DNA of 64,000 nt from CAVQUE01 sp046290435 (GCA_046290435.1 JBKAGO010000042.1:62001-126000); one strand, 5' to 3'. Numbered from the stretch's first letter, positions 50,564 through 60,391 are shown. Numbers and translations: made by a program. The notes: a model not told the origin generated them from the sequence alone.

Positions 50564-52558
50564 ATGCGATTCACGCTCCGTGCCGGGACCGATCCCGTAG
50601 CCACCGCCGACCGTGTGCTCCTCCACGCTCTGGGGCTGCCCCAGGGCGGCGTCGTCGCCGTCGGCGACACCCACTGCCGGGTGCGTCCCGGCGCCGTGGC
50701 GGGCTCCGACCTCCATGTCGGTCCCCGGGTGCTCGCCAACAGCGGATGCGCTCTGGGGCAGTCCGTCGAGGTCCGCCGGGCGATCCCGCCGGCCGCAACC
50801 CGCCTCGTGCTCGCCGAGCTGGTGCGCTCACCCCACGAGGTCGTCACCGCCCTCAACGGCACAGTGGTCAGCAGCGGCGACACCGTCGACATCGACGACG
50901 GTGTCGGCGGCACCGTCGAAGCCGAGGTCGTCGAGGTCGAGCCTGCAGGCGTCGGTGTCATCGGTCCGTCGACCGCAGTCTCCGACGCCGCCACAGCGGC
51001 GGCTGCCTCCCCCGGCGCGCCGCCGTCGGCGGCCTCCACGACATCCACGACCGAGCGCAACGCCATCGAGCGCACCGATGCCGCGCTGCTGGCCGGCCTC
51101 GACGCCGAACTCGACGTCCTGACCGGGTGGTTCTCGCTCCTGGCATCGAACCGGCGCCTCGAACAGGCATGGTCGCTGCCGTCGGTGGCCGGCGTCGTGC
51201 TCGAAGGGCCCGTCGGCTGCGGCAAATCCCAGCTCGTCGCGGAGGCGGCCCGGCGTGCCGGCACACCCGTCCATGTGGTGGACACCAGCTCCATCTTCAA
51301 GCCCGACACCCTGCTCGACCGCCTCGCCGCGGCGGTCAACGACGCCACCGGACCTCGTGTCGTGTTCGTCGATCGCATCGAGGCCGCCATCGGCAGCGAC
51401 GCAATCAGCTCGTTCCGGTCGCAGTCCCTCGCGATCGTGCGCTGGTTCCTCGACACGGTCGCCGAGGCCTCCCAGGTCATGTGCGTACTGGGAGTCGACC
51501 GGTTGGGCGATCTCGACGCGAGCATCGCCCGCAGTCCCCTGCTCCCCCGCGTCGTCACGGTGCCGCCTCCCGATCTGCGTCGACGCGAGCTGCTGTTCGA
51601 GGCGGCGCTGTCCGACGTGCCCCAGGGGGATCTCGATCCCGCACGCCTGGCCGCGTTGTCGTCGGGCTTCTCGGGCGCCGACATCCTGGCGGCGATCCTG
51701 CACGCACTCGCCGGCGTCGCAGCCACCGCAAGCCCCATCGACACCGACGGCGTCGCCCGTGCCATCGCCGAGACCACCCCCTCGTTGGGCTCGGTGCCCC
51801 TCGGCGAGGCCACCGGCTTCGGGTTCGACCGGGTCGCGAACCTCACCGAGGTCAAACAACGCCTGATCGAAGCCGTGGTGTGGCCCATGCGCGACCCCGA
51901 ACGGTTCGCCCGGCTGGGCATCGACCCGCCCGCCGGGTTGCTCCTCTACGGGCCCCCGGGCACGGGCAAGACGTTCGTGGTCAAGGCCCTGGCGCACGAG
52001 GCCGGCGCCGCGTTCTTCTCGGTCAAGGGCGCCGAGCTCCTCGACAAGTTCGTCGGCGAGTCCGAGCGCGGCGTCCGTGATCTGTTCGCTCGCGCTCGGG
52101 CCGCCGAGCCCGCCATCATCTTCTTCGACGAACTCGACGCGCTCGCCCCCGTGCGCGGCAACGCCACCAACAGCGTCACCGATTCGGTGGTCGCTGCACT
52201 GCTGACCGAGATCGACGGCATCGGCGGCCAGGCCCGCTTGACGGTCATCGGTGCCACCAACCGCCGCGACCTCATCGACCCTGCGCTGCTGCGCGCCGGC
52301 CGCTTCGAGACCCACCTGCTCCTCGATCTCCCTGCGCTCGACAGCCGGCGGGCGCTGCTCGACATCACCGACGTACCCCTCGCCGACGACGTCGACCTCG
52401 GCGTCCTCGCCGAACGCACCGAGGGACTGTCGTTCGCCGACCTCACCGGCCTGCTGCGCGAGGCAGCGTTGCACGCCCTGCGGGCCGACGAGGACGCCCT
52501 CATCGTGCACTGGCACGACCTCGAGGCCGCGCTGACCCGACGAGCCGAGACCGCCTAG
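50564..52558 (+). CDS. Cdc48-like AAA+ ATPase with two AAA domains (Cpa-type)
   Basis: The 664-aa protein has an N-terminal double-psi-like domain (residues 1-135), a Ser/Thr/Ala linker, and two AAA+ modules. D1 has Walker A GPVGCGKS (215-222), but its Walker B is VFVDRIE, with Arg271 in place of the catalytic Glu. D2 has GPPGTGKT (463-470) and FFDELDAL (Asp522, Glu523) and a normal sensor region (VIGATNRRDLIDPALLRAGRF). The layout fits the Cdc48-like protein of actinobacteria (Cpa), reported as a proteasome interactor. D1 is probably hydrolysis-dead. Confidence 0.88.
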   Translation: MRFTLRAGTDPVATADRVLLHALGLPQGGVVAVGDTHCRVRPGAVAGSDLHVGPRVLANSGCALGQSVEVRRAIPPAATRLVLAELVRSPHEVVTALNGTVVSSGDTVDIDDGVGGTVEAEVVEVEPAGVGVIGPSTAVSDAATAAAASPGAPPSAASTTSTTERNAIERTDAALLAGLDAELDVLTGWFSLLASNRRLEQAWSLPSVAGVVLEGPVGCGKSQLVAEAARRAGTPVHVVDTSSIFKPDTLLDRLAAAVNDATGPRVVFVDRIEAAIGSDAISSFRSQSLAIVRWFLDTVAEASQVMCVLGVDRLGDLDASIARSPLLPRVVTVPPPDLRRRELLFEAALSDVPQGDLDPARLAALSSGFSGADILAAILHALAGVAATASPIDTDGVARAIAETTPSLGSVPLGEATGFGFDRVANLTEVKQRLIEAVVWPMRDPERFARLGIDPPAGLLLYGPPGTGKTFVVKALAHEAGAAFFSVKGAELLDKFVGESERGVRDLFARARAAEPAIIFFDELDALAPVRGNATNSVTDSVVAALLTEIDGIGGQARLTVIGATNRRDLIDPALLRAGRFETHLLLDLPALDSRRALLDITDVPLADDVDLGVLAERTEGLSFADLTGLLREAALHALRADEDALIVHWHDLEAALTRRAETA

Positions 52559-52585
52559 ACGGGCAGGGTCAGTGGAGGCTGCGCC

Positions 52586-54349
52586 CTACGACCGGCCGTT
52601 ACGCACCAGGCGACCCGGGCGCTCGCCGGTGTCGGCGTCGTGGTCGCGGGTCTGGACACCGGCCACGAACGTCGCCAGATAGCCGGCGACGGGCTGGTTG
52701 AACCGCCAGCCGCCCGCCGGGAGGTCCTCGACCGCCTCGGCACGACGCACGCTGAGGTTGTCGAGATCGATGACGTTCACGTCGGCGCGCATGCCGACCT
52801 CGATGGTGCCCCGGTCGGCCATGCCGTAGAGGCGGGCGTTGCGCCGCGTCTGCTTCTCGACCAGCAGCTCGAGCGGGATGCGTTCGCCCCGGGTGCGATC
52901 GCGGGCCCAGTGGGTGATCTGGGTGGTGGGCATCGAGCCGTCACAGATGAGCTTCACGTGGGCGCCGGCGTCGGCGAGACCGGTGACGGTGTGGGGATCG
53001 ACGAGCATCTCGCGTACCGCCTCGAGATCGCCGTGGACGTAGCCCGCGCCCATGAGCGAAGCGACATTGCTGCCATCGCCGTCGGCGAGGAAGTCATAGA
53101 GCGCCTCGACCGGATCGACCCCGCGCGCCGTAGCGATCGACAACATCATCGACTCGGCCGTCGGCTCGTAGTCGACGACGGGATCGAGGGCGTACATGAT
53201 GGGCGCGGCCCGCAACAGGCCCTCGTAGAGGCTCTCCATCGACCCCGCAGCGTCGGGCACGATGTCGTCGTCGCTCAGGATCGCCGCGCGCACTGCAGGG
53301 TCACGCATGGCGGCGGCACGTTCGGCGACCGACAGCTCGGTGAGGCCCAGATACGTCCGCCGGCGCATGAACGGGTGATAGCCCCGCAGGCTCGACAGCA
53401 GACCGATCGCTCGCGACGCGACCTGCGGGTACAACGGCACCCCTTGCGCTCGCTGCTCGGCGACGAACCGCAACACCTCGCGCCAGTCCTCGGGACGATC
53501 GGCGTTCTGCACGGTGGTGAAGGTGATGGCCTGACCACTGCGCCGGGCGATGTCGGCCAACAGCTCGAGCTCGTGGCGCTGGTCGAACCGCTCGCCACCC
53601 AGCGCCTCGAGGTCCCCGATGGACGACGACGTGATGGCCTCGAACACTCCCCCGCCACCGGCGGCCATCCCGGCCGCCAGGGCGTGGAGCTCCTCGGCGG
53701 TGGCGTAGGTGCCCGGGACCGCGGAGCCGTCGAGCGAGCGATGGAAGATGGTCCGTGACGTCGAGACCCCCAGCGCGCCGGCGCCGATGGCCTCGGCCAC
53801 CAGACGGGCCATCTCGGACAGATCCTCGGCCGTGGCGTCCTCGTTGGCGACACCGCGCTCGCCCATCACGTGGAACCGCAGCGCGCCATGCGCCAACTGC
53901 GCCCCCACGTCGAGGGCGTAGTTTCGACGCCCGAGGACGTCGAGATACTCGGGGAAGGTCTCCCACTCGCCCCACGGGACACCCTCGTACAAGGCGGTGC
54001 CGGGGATGTCCTCGACGCCTTCCATCAGTTCGATGAGCGTCGCCTCCTGGCCGGGCGGGCAGGGCGCGAACCCGACCCCGCAGTTGCCCATGACCAGGGT
54101 GGTGACCCCGTTGCTCGCCGACGGGTCGAGCGTGTCGTCCCAGGTCACCTGACCGTCGAAGTGGGTGTGCACATCGACCCAGCCGGGTGCCACGACCGCA
54201 CCGTCGGCGTCGACGACCCGACGCCCCGACAGGCCCTGGCCGATCTCGGTGATCCGGCCCTCGTCGATGCCGACGTCGGCACTCCGGCCTGCCACGCCGG
54301 TCCCGTCGACGACCAGGCCGCCGCTGATGACGATCTCGTGCTCGCTCAT
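52586..54349 (-). CDS. D-aminoacylase/N-acyl-D-amino-acid deacylase family amidohydrolase
   Basis: The 587-aa metal-dependent amidohydrolase starts IVISGGLVVDGTGVAG, with the metal-binding HxH at His61 and His63 in GWVDVHTHFDGQ. GNCGVGFAPCPPG and LADAGAHVKLICDGSMPTTQ follow. It ends MRADVNVIDLDNL. These are the features of the N-acyl-D-amino-acid deacylase group, which in actinobacteria also includes many enzymes of unknown substrate. I chose the ATG at 54349 (MSEHEIVISG). An SDR gene lies 91 bp upstream on the same strand, suggesting a shared catabolic task. Confidence 0.88.
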   Translation of the reverse strand: MSEHEIVISGGLVVDGTGVAGRSADVGIDEGRITEIGQGLSGRRVVDADGAVVAPGWVDVHTHFDGQVTWDDTLDPSASNGVTTLVMGNCGVGFAPCPPGQEATLIELMEGVEDIPGTALYEGVPWGEWETFPEYLDVLGRRNYALDVGAQLAHGALRFHVMGERGVANEDATAEDLSEMARLVAEAIGAGALGVSTSRTIFHRSLDGSAVPGTYATAEELHALAAGMAAGGGGVFEAITSSSIGDLEALGGERFDQRHELELLADIARRSGQAITFTTVQNADRPEDWREVLRFVAEQRAQGVPLYPQVASRAIGLLSSLRGYHPFMRRRTYLGLTELSVAERAAAMRDPAVRAAILSDDDIVPDAAGSMESLYEGLLRAAPIMYALDPVVDYEPTAESMMLSIATARGVDPVEALYDFLADGDGSNVASLMGAGYVHGDLEAVREMLVDPHTVTGLADAGAHVKLICDGSMPTTQITHWARDRTRGERIPLELLVEKQTRRNARLYGMADRGTIEVGMRADVNVIDLDNLSVRRAEAVEDLPAGGWRFNQPVAGYLATFVAGVQTRDHDADTGERPGRLVRNGRS

Positions 54350-54440
54350 GACTTCCCTCTCGACCTGCGACCGGGCCACATGGTCCCGCCGCTCCTCGGT
54401 GTGACGTTACCGCTCGGCTCTCGCCGCCGCCGTCGTCGTG

Positions 54441-55175
54441 TCATCGGCCGGGCTGGCCGGCACTGAGGCCCCCGTCGACGGTGATGATCTGTCCACTGAC
54501 ATAGCCCGCCTCGGGACCGACCAGGAACGACACCACCGCCGCGATGTCCTCGGGAACCCCGGTACGGCCGACGGGCACCGCCGCTGCTCGGCGACGACCT
54601 GCCTCGCCCTCGTAGTTGGCGGCGGTGCCCTCGGTGACGACGAGCCCGGGCGCCACGGCGTTCACCCGGATGGGCGCCAGTTCCGCCGCCCACTGGCGGG
54701 TCAGCGTCTCGACCGCCGCCTTCGACGCCGCATAGGAGCCGAGACCCGCCGATGCGGTCCGCGCCGCAGCGGACGAGATGTTCACGATGGACGCGCCGGC
54801 GCGACCGGCCATGGCCGGGGCGAAGGCCCGGGTGCATGCCATCGTGCCGCCCACGTTGACCTCGACGACCGAGCGGAGATCTGCCGGGGACGCGTCGACG
54901 AGCGCTGCGAGGCGCCAGATGCCGGCGTTGTTGACCAGGACGTCCACCGGGCCGATCGTCGTTGCGAACTCGGCGACGGCGTCGAAGTCGGCGACATCGA
55001 CGACACCGACCCGCCCGCCCACCGCCGCAGCGGTGGACTCGGCGCCCTCCCGGTCGCTGTCGATCACCACGATCGAGAATCCATCGGCGGCGAGGCGCCG
55101 TGCGATCGCGGCACCGAGGCCGCGTCCCGAACCCGTCACCACCGCCGTCGGCTCGGTTGCATCGTCGTTGGTCAT
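54441..55175 (-). CDS. Short-chain dehydrogenase/reductase (FabG-like)
   Basis: The 244-aa classical SDR has the NAD(P) motif TGSGRGLG (14-21), NNAG (82-85), and a catalytic Ser134/Tyr148/Lys152 set in SIVNISSAA and SYAASK. Asp39 after the second strand (VVIDSDRE) favours NAD over NADP. It ends SGQIITVDGGLSAG as in FabG-like proteins. The substrate is unknown. It probably shares a transcript with the amidohydrolase downstream. Confidence 0.93.
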   Translation of the reverse strand: MTNDDATEPTAVVTGSGRGLGAAIARRLAADGFSIVVIDSDREGAESTAAAVGGRVGVVDVADFDAVAEFATTIGPVDVLVNNAGIWRLAALVDASPADLRSVVEVNVGGTMACTRAFAPAMAGRAGASIVNISSAAARTASAGLGSYAASKAAVETLTRQWAAELAPIRVNAVAPGLVVTEGTAANYEGEAGRRRAAAVPVGRTGVPEDIAAVVSFLVGPEAGYVSGQIITVDGGLSAGQPGR

Positions 55176-55277
55176 CGATCTGCGACTCCTGTCCTGGGTC
55201 GAGCGGCACAGCGGCGTGGGCCGCGCTGCTCAGTCTTGCCGTCGTCGGTCTGATCGACCCATGGGGCACTGCCTCCG

Positions 55278-55940
55278 ATGGCCGATCCGTTGAACATCAC
55301 CATGACCGTGCTCACCGCTCCCCCACCAAAGCAATTCCTCGCCGATGCGACTGCGCTGGCAGCCCAGCGCATCGTGCTCGCGCCCGGCACGCGGCGCCAC
55401 ACCGAGGTCGTCATCGGCTCGCACCGTCTCGAGATCCAGGGCAGGTCCGTGGCTCTCGACGACATCGAAGCCGTCTCGTACTCGACTCGCCTGGGGCAGG
55501 CGAACCTCGTGCAACGTCGTACCCGGCGACGTATCGCTCTGGCGCTGCGCGACGACACGCTGGTGCTGGAGCTCGGGACGCGGCGCTTCGGACGCCAGGA
55601 CGCCGTCCGTGAGGCGGCCGCATTCGACGCGCTGGTCCGGGTTCTGCACGAACGCGTGGAGCCACGGTTGCGTCGCCGCCGGGTGCAACACCTCTGCGCC
55701 GGCGGCGCACTGACCCTCGGACCGCTGACCCTGGCGTCGACCGGGCTCTCCGTCGCCGGTCCCGATGGCGAGCGGGTCTGGCCCTGGCGATCCACGCCGT
55801 TGGCCGAACTCCGCGGCGACCATGTCGCGTTGGTCGACGGAGGCCCAAAGGGCAACGTCCACTGCCGGATCGATGCGGACATCGCCGATGCGGTGATGCT
55901 GCCCGAGTTGCTCTGGAGCGCCTCGGCGGCACTGATCTGA
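55278..55940 (+). CDS. Conserved hypothetical protein (possible PH-like domains)
   Basis: The 220-aa soluble protein has a strand-rich pattern (TEVVIGSHRLEIQGRSVALDD, RIALALRDDTLVLELG, LTLASTGLSVAGPDG), suggesting two small beta domains of the PH-like kind joined by a helix (DAVREAAAFDALVRVLHERV). No motif or signal peptide is seen. It is divergent from the SDR and convergent with the small membrane protein at 55956. Confidence 0.6.
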   Translation: MADPLNITMTVLTAPPPKQFLADATALAAQRIVLAPGTRRHTEVVIGSHRLEIQGRSVALDDIEAVSYSTRLGQANLVQRRTRRRIALALRDDTLVLELGTRRFGRQDAVREAAAFDALVRVLHERVEPRLRRRRVQHLCAGGALTLGPLTLASTGLSVAGPDGERVWPWRSTPLAELRGDHVALVDGGPKGNVHCRIDADIADAVMLPELLWSASAALI

Positions 55941-55955
55941 CGAGCGGGTCGGGCC

Positions 55956-56384
55956 TCAGCGCAACGAGGACGAGGGTTCCGCCGCGTCGAGGCGATCCTC
56001 CACGGTGACATGGGTCTGCGACGCCGGGCGTGCAGCGCCGAGCTCGTCGATGAGCGTGCGGCTCTCGTAGATCTGGCGGAGCAGCCAGAAGCGGAAGAAC
56101 CGTGCGAGCGAGTACCGCAGGAACACGAAGCCACCCGTGATGGACATCGCCACACCCGCCAACGCCAGGATGATCAGCTCGTTGTGCTCGAGATTGTCGA
56201 TGGCGAGGTCGCCGCTGTTCTGGCCGTTGGCGGTGATGTAGGAGACCAGGGCGATCACGATGCCGGCGACCATCAATACGGCACCGACGATCTGCAGGAT
56301 GCGCTCGGAACTCCCGGCACCGGTCTTGAGCTTCAGCGCTTCGACCTCGGAGCGGAACTCGTCGATACGGGCCTGATCGGTCAT
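55956..56384 (-). CDS. Small two-helix membrane protein at the end of the ABC operon
   Basis: The 142-aa protein has a coiled N-terminus (DEFRSEVEALKLKTGAG), two transmembrane helices (about 29-50 and 70-90) and a C-terminal cytoplasmic helix with RFFRFWLLRQIYESRTLIDE. Its ATG overlaps the livF stop (ATGA), so it is the last gene of the branched-chain transport operon. No family is recognised; it may be an accessory subunit. Confidence 0.7.
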   Translation of the reverse strand: MTDQARIDEFRSEVEALKLKTGAGSSERILQIVGAVLMVAGIVIALVSYITANGQNSGDLAIDNLEHNELIILALAGVAMSITGGFVFLRYSLARFFRFWLLRQIYESRTLIDELGAARPASQTHVTVEDRLDAAEPSSSLR

Positions 56385-57127
56385 GGCGTCACCTCATCGG
56401 TCGCGGATGGTGGGGATGCGTGGCCCATGTAGGCCGCGGTCAACTCTTCTTCGAGATCGCTCGGCACACCTTCGCGCACGATCCTGCCGTTCAGCATGAT
56501 CGCGGCGCGATCGGCGACGCCGAGCACGGTTCGGGCGAACTGCTCGACGACGAGGATGGGCACGCCCTCGGCGGCGACCTGCGCGACGATCTCGTAGAGC
56601 TCGCGCACGACCAACGGAGCGAGTCCCATCGACAGCTCGTCGAGGAACAACACCGCCGGGTCGGTCCCGAGCGCTCGTGACATCGCCAGCATCTGTTGCT
56701 CGCCGCCCGACAGCGTCCCCGCGAGCTGGGAGCGGCGCTCGCCGAGCCGGGGGAAGCGTTCGTAGGCGGCCGCCTCGATGTCGTGCATCGACGCGCCGGT
56801 GTGGGTCATGATCAGCAGGTTCTCGCGCACCGTGAGGTTCGGGAACACGCCCTTGCCCTCGGGAATGGTGCAGACGCCGAGCCGGGCGAGCGCGTCGGGG
56901 CTGACGTCGTTGAGGACCCGCCCGGCGAAACGCATCTCGCCCCCGGTGATCGGCAGCAGCCCCGAACAGACCTTGAGCGTCGTCGACTTGCCGCCACCGT
57001 TGGGACCGAGCAGCGCGTAGACCTCGCCCTCGTGCAGGGTCAGGTCGACGCCGTGAAGGATCTCGATCGGGCCGTAGCCGGACCGCACGCCGATGAGCTC
57101 GAGCACGGGGCGGTCACTGCGGATCAC
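56381..57127 (-). CDS. livF: LivF-type ABC transporter ATP-binding protein
   Basis: The 248-aa ATPase has Walker A GPNGGGKST, signature LSGGEQQMLAMSRAL, Walker B VLFLDELSMGLAP and the LivF marker CTIPEGKGVFPNLTVRENL. It energises the branched-chain amino acid type (HAAT) transporter with LivG. The GTG start at 57127 overlaps the livG stop; the longer frame to 57232 would run into livG. Confidence 0.93.
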   Translation of the reverse strand: MIRSDRPVLELIGVRSGYGPIEILHGVDLTLHEGEVYALLGPNGGGKSTTLKVCSGLLPITGGEMRFAGRVLNDVSPDALARLGVCTIPEGKGVFPNLTVRENLLIMTHTGASMHDIEAAAYERFPRLGERRSQLAGTLSGGEQQMLAMSRALGTDPAVLFLDELSMGLAPLVVRELYEIVAQVAAEGVPILVVEQFARTVLGVADRAAIMLNGRIVREGVPSDLEEELTAAYMGHASPPSATDEVTP

Positions 57128-57855
57128 GACGCCCCCAGGTAGGCGTCGAGCACCTGCGGGTCGGATTGCACCTCGCTGGTCGTGCCCGATGCGATGATCG
57201 AGCCGAAGTCCAGCACGTGCACGTGATCGCATACCGACATCACCAGGCTCATGTCGTGTTCGACGAGCAGGATCGTCATGCCGTCGGCGTTGAGACGCCG
57301 CAGCAGGACTCCGAACTGCTCGGTCTCGTGATCGTCCTGGCCCGATGCGGGTTCGTCGAGCAGCAACAGCCGCGGCCGGGTCATCAACGCCCGTCCGAGC
57401 TCGACGACCCGGGCCTGACCGGTCGGGATCTCGGCGACCTCGCGGTCGGCCACGGCCTCGAGCCCGAGCAGCTCGATGATCCGTCGGGTCTCGCCGACGA
57501 CGTCGATACCGGCCCGCCCTCGGAGGCTCCAGCGATTGCGGATCTCGCCCGCGACCTGGATGTTCTCGCGCACCGTCAGCGACGTGAAGAGTTCGAGGCG
57601 TTGGAAGGTGCGTGCAAGCCCGGCGCGTGCCCGCTTCGATGGCGTGAGACCGAGCAGCGAGGTCCCGTCGAAGCGGACATCGCCGCCGCTCGGAGGCTGC
57701 AGGCCGCTTATGACGTTGAACAGCGTCGTCTTGCCGGCTCCGTTGGGGCCGATCAGGCCGGTGATGGTCCCTTCCATGACGGGCACGTCGACGTCGGAAA
57801 GGGCCAGGTGCCCGCCGAATCGGACCGAGACACCGTCAACGTCGAGCAACGACAT
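57124..57855 (-). CDS. livG: LivG-type ABC transporter ATP-binding protein
   Basis: The 243-aa ATPase has Walker A GPNGAGKTT, the LivG marker ARTFQRLELFTSLTVRENI, a signature region IPTGQARVVELGRAL (less canonical than LSGGQ, as is usual for LivG), Walker B LLLLDEPASG and the H-loop VEHDMSLVMSVCDHVHVLDFG. The ATG lies inside the end of the fused permease gene (20-bp overlap). Confidence 0.94.
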   Translation of the reverse strand: MSLLDVDGVSVRFGGHLALSDVDVPVMEGTITGLIGPNGAGKTTLFNVISGLQPPSGGDVRFDGTSLLGLTPSKRARAGLARTFQRLELFTSLTVRENIQVAGEIRNRWSLRGRAGIDVVGETRRIIELLGLEAVADREVAEIPTGQARVVELGRALMTRPRLLLLDEPASGQDDHETEQFGVLLRRLNADGMTILLVEHDMSLVMSVCDHVHVLDFGSIIASGTTSEVQSDPQVLDAYLGAS

Positions 57856-60355
57856 GTCGCTCCTCTCGCGTCGGGGGCGTGCGGACGCCGAGTTCGTCAT
57901 CGAGTAGATCGCGCTGGGCGGGGCCCAGCGGAGTGTCGATGCCCCACCACGAGGGGTCGGTGCCGTCATCTGCTCCGGGGCTCGCGTCGTCCGCGCCGGA
58001 GGTCTCGCCGTCGGTGTCGTGGTCACGGGCGAGACGCGCCGCACCGATCGCGGGCCACAGCGCCAACAGGAACGGCAACAGAACGAGCACGAAGGTCCAG
58101 CCGTCGATGACGTCGACGATGCGCAGCGTCCAGACGCCGACGATGAGGACCAGACCACCGATCAGCACCGGACGGTTGCGCGGCGCTCGCAGCACGGCGT
58201 AGCCCTCGGCCATCTGGGAGGCGATGCCGCTGGGGTTTCGGCCCAGCCCGATACCCGCCATGGCAACCCCGAGGAAGGTGAAGAAGTCGCCGAGGAACGT
58301 GAAGAACCACGAGAAGCTCTCGAAGTCGGTGGCCAGCTTGTCCCAGAACTCGCTCATGACCAGGAAGAGCGCTCCGAGGAACACACCGCCGATGAGCGCC
58401 CCGGACACCGCGCCGATACCGCCGACGACGGTGAGCATGAACAGACCGAGGCTGTTGAAGCTCGAGAAGGGCGAGTCCTCCTGGATGGTCCGCAGGTGCG
58501 ACGCCATGAGCGCACCACCGAAGCCGGCGATGCCCGCCGAGAGCGTGAACACCGACAGCTTCAGCCGGGTCAGGTCCAGCCCGAGGGTGGCGCACGCTGC
58601 GGGACTGTCCTTCATCGCGCTGAGCTGGCGTCCGTAGGAGCTGCGCCGCAGGGCGATCAGCCCGACGCCGATCATCGAGAAGACGGCGGCCAGCAGGATC
58701 ATCATGGCGGTCTGACCGTCGCCGAAGTCGACGCCGAACCATGCGGGGCGCGGGATGTTCAGGGTGCCGCCGGAGAACAGGTTGATCTCGACGTCCTCAC
58801 CGTCGCCGTAGAACGGGATGTTGAACTGCAACGCCTCGCGCTGCTTGAACACCATGTTCTCGACGAAGATCGCGAACGCGAACGTGGCGAGACCGAGGTA
58901 GAGGCCCCGGAGGCGCAGCGCAGGGAGCGCGACCACCGCACCCACGCCGGCTGCGAACAGGGCGGCCACCACGAACCCGGCGGGTGATGCGGTCTCGCGC
59001 GCGGCGATCCCGGTGCCGCCGCTGGCGTCGAAGAAGGTCACCAGCACGAAGACCGCGCCCACGAACGCTGTCATGGCGATGGCGAGGCGGCCGCCACTGA
59101 GCCCCAGCGCCGGCAGGATCAGCAGCCCGACCGCAGCCGCGAGCACAACGGCGATGACGACGAAACCCGCCGTGCTCTCTGCACCGCTGCCGACCTCGAA
59201 CTGGAACATCGCGATGGCCCCGATGCCGGCGAACGCCAGCGGCGCGAGGTTGATCTCGCCGGCGTAGCCGGTCAGCAACACCAACGACGACGCGATGATC
59301 GCGTAGGCGAGACCGGTCGACAGCACGGTCTCCCACTTGTTGGTCAACAGCGGGGCCATCGACGCGACGATCACGACGAACCCGACACCCCATGCGAGGC
59401 TCTGCCGCATGCCGGGCAGCGCGAACCGCTCCTTGGCCCGCTCGACAGACGCTCCGCGGAGCCGGTCCTGAGGCAGCAACAACAGCGCAGCGAACAAGAT
59501 GACGACCGGGACCGCGAACCGCAGGCCCGAGAGCCACCCCCAGCGCTGACCGCTCTCGGAGATCCACTCCCAGTAGTTGCGCCCGAGGCCCACGATGAGG
59601 GCACCGAGGAACGTCAACGGAAGGGATCGCAACCGGCCGATGATGGCCGCGGCGAAGGCGTTGACGACCAGCAGCGTCAATGCGAGGACCTGGAGCCCTC
59701 CGAGCAACGGGGACAACAGCACGCCGGCCAGTGCGGCCAGCCCGGAGCCGAGCGCCCAGGACAGCATCGAGGCCCGGTCGGGCCGGGCGCCGTTGAGCTG
59801 GGCCAACTCCCGGTTGTCGACCACCGAGCGCATCGTCACACCGGTGCGGGTCCGGTAGAGCAGGAAACGCAGCGCGATCGCCAGGGCGATGGCGCACCCG
59901 AAGATCACCAACTGGTGGGTTCGGATGTTGACGTCGCCGATGGCGACCTTCGAGTCGTTGCCGAAGAACGGTGCCGGGATACGCGGTTCCTGGGCCTGCC
60001 AGATCCAGTTCGCCAACCCGATGAAGGCGAGCATGAGCGCCACCGGGATGACGATCTGAGTGGTCTCCGACGTCCCGCGCAACGATCGCATCAACCCGGC
60101 CTCGACCACCACGCCGATCAGCGGACCGACGATGCAGATCACGAAGAACAGTGCCAGCGGGGCCGGCCACTGCCCGCCCCATCCGTCGGACCAGCGCAGC
60201 TGCCAGTAGAGGAACGCGCAGAACATGCTGATCGCGCCGTGGGCGAAGTTGAAGATGCCCGACGTCGTGTAGGTGACCACCAGCCCGGCCGCGGCGATGG
60301 CGTACACGGCGCCCAACGCCAGGCCCAGGATGGTGAAGGTGATGAACTCGGTCAT
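57836..60355 (-). CDS. Fused LivH-LivM branched-chain amino acid permease
   Basis: The 839-aa polypeptide joins both permease subunits of a LivHMGF-type transporter. Residues 1-290 are LivH-like (GLALGAVYAIAAAGLVVTYTTSGIFNFAHG and TGVTMRSVVDNRELAQLNGARPDRASMLS are typical). Residues 310-720 are LivM-like (LLTGYAGEINLAPLAFAGIGAIA and SYGRQLSAMKDSPAACATLGLDLTRLKLSVFTLSAGIAGFGGAL in part). The C-terminus adds two hydrophobic segments and a cytoplasmic tail. In most bacteria these are two proteins. It follows the lipoprotein gene by 36 bp. Confidence 0.93.
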   Translation of the reverse strand: MTEFITFTILGLALGAVYAIAAAGLVVTYTTSGIFNFAHGAISMFCAFLYWQLRWSDGWGGQWPAPLALFFVICIVGPLIGVVVEAGLMRSLRGTSETTQIVIPVALMLAFIGLANWIWQAQEPRIPAPFFGNDSKVAIGDVNIRTHQLVIFGCAIALAIALRFLLYRTRTGVTMRSVVDNRELAQLNGARPDRASMLSWALGSGLAALAGVLLSPLLGGLQVLALTLLVVNAFAAAIIGRLRSLPLTFLGALIVGLGRNYWEWISESGQRWGWLSGLRFAVPVVILFAALLLLPQDRLRGASVERAKERFALPGMRQSLAWGVGFVVIVASMAPLLTNKWETVLSTGLAYAIIASSLVLLTGYAGEINLAPLAFAGIGAIAMFQFEVGSGAESTAGFVVIAVVLAAAVGLLILPALGLSGGRLAIAMTAFVGAVFVLVTFFDASGGTGIAARETASPAGFVVAALFAAGVGAVVALPALRLRGLYLGLATFAFAIFVENMVFKQREALQFNIPFYGDGEDVEINLFSGGTLNIPRPAWFGVDFGDGQTAMMILLAAVFSMIGVGLIALRRSSYGRQLSAMKDSPAACATLGLDLTRLKLSVFTLSAGIAGFGGALMASHLRTIQEDSPFSSFNSLGLFMLTVVGGIGAVSGALIGGVFLGALFLVMSEFWDKLATDFESFSWFFTFLGDFFTFLGVAMAGIGLGRNPSGIASQMAEGYAVLRAPRNRPVLIGGLVLIVGVWTLRIVDVIDGWTFVLVLLPFLLALWPAIGAARLARDHDTDGETSGADDASPGADDGTDPSWWGIDTPLGPAQRDLLDDELGVRTPPTREERHVVARR

Positions 60356-60391
60356 CGGCTCACGACGCGATCAGCTCGTCGATTCGGGTGA

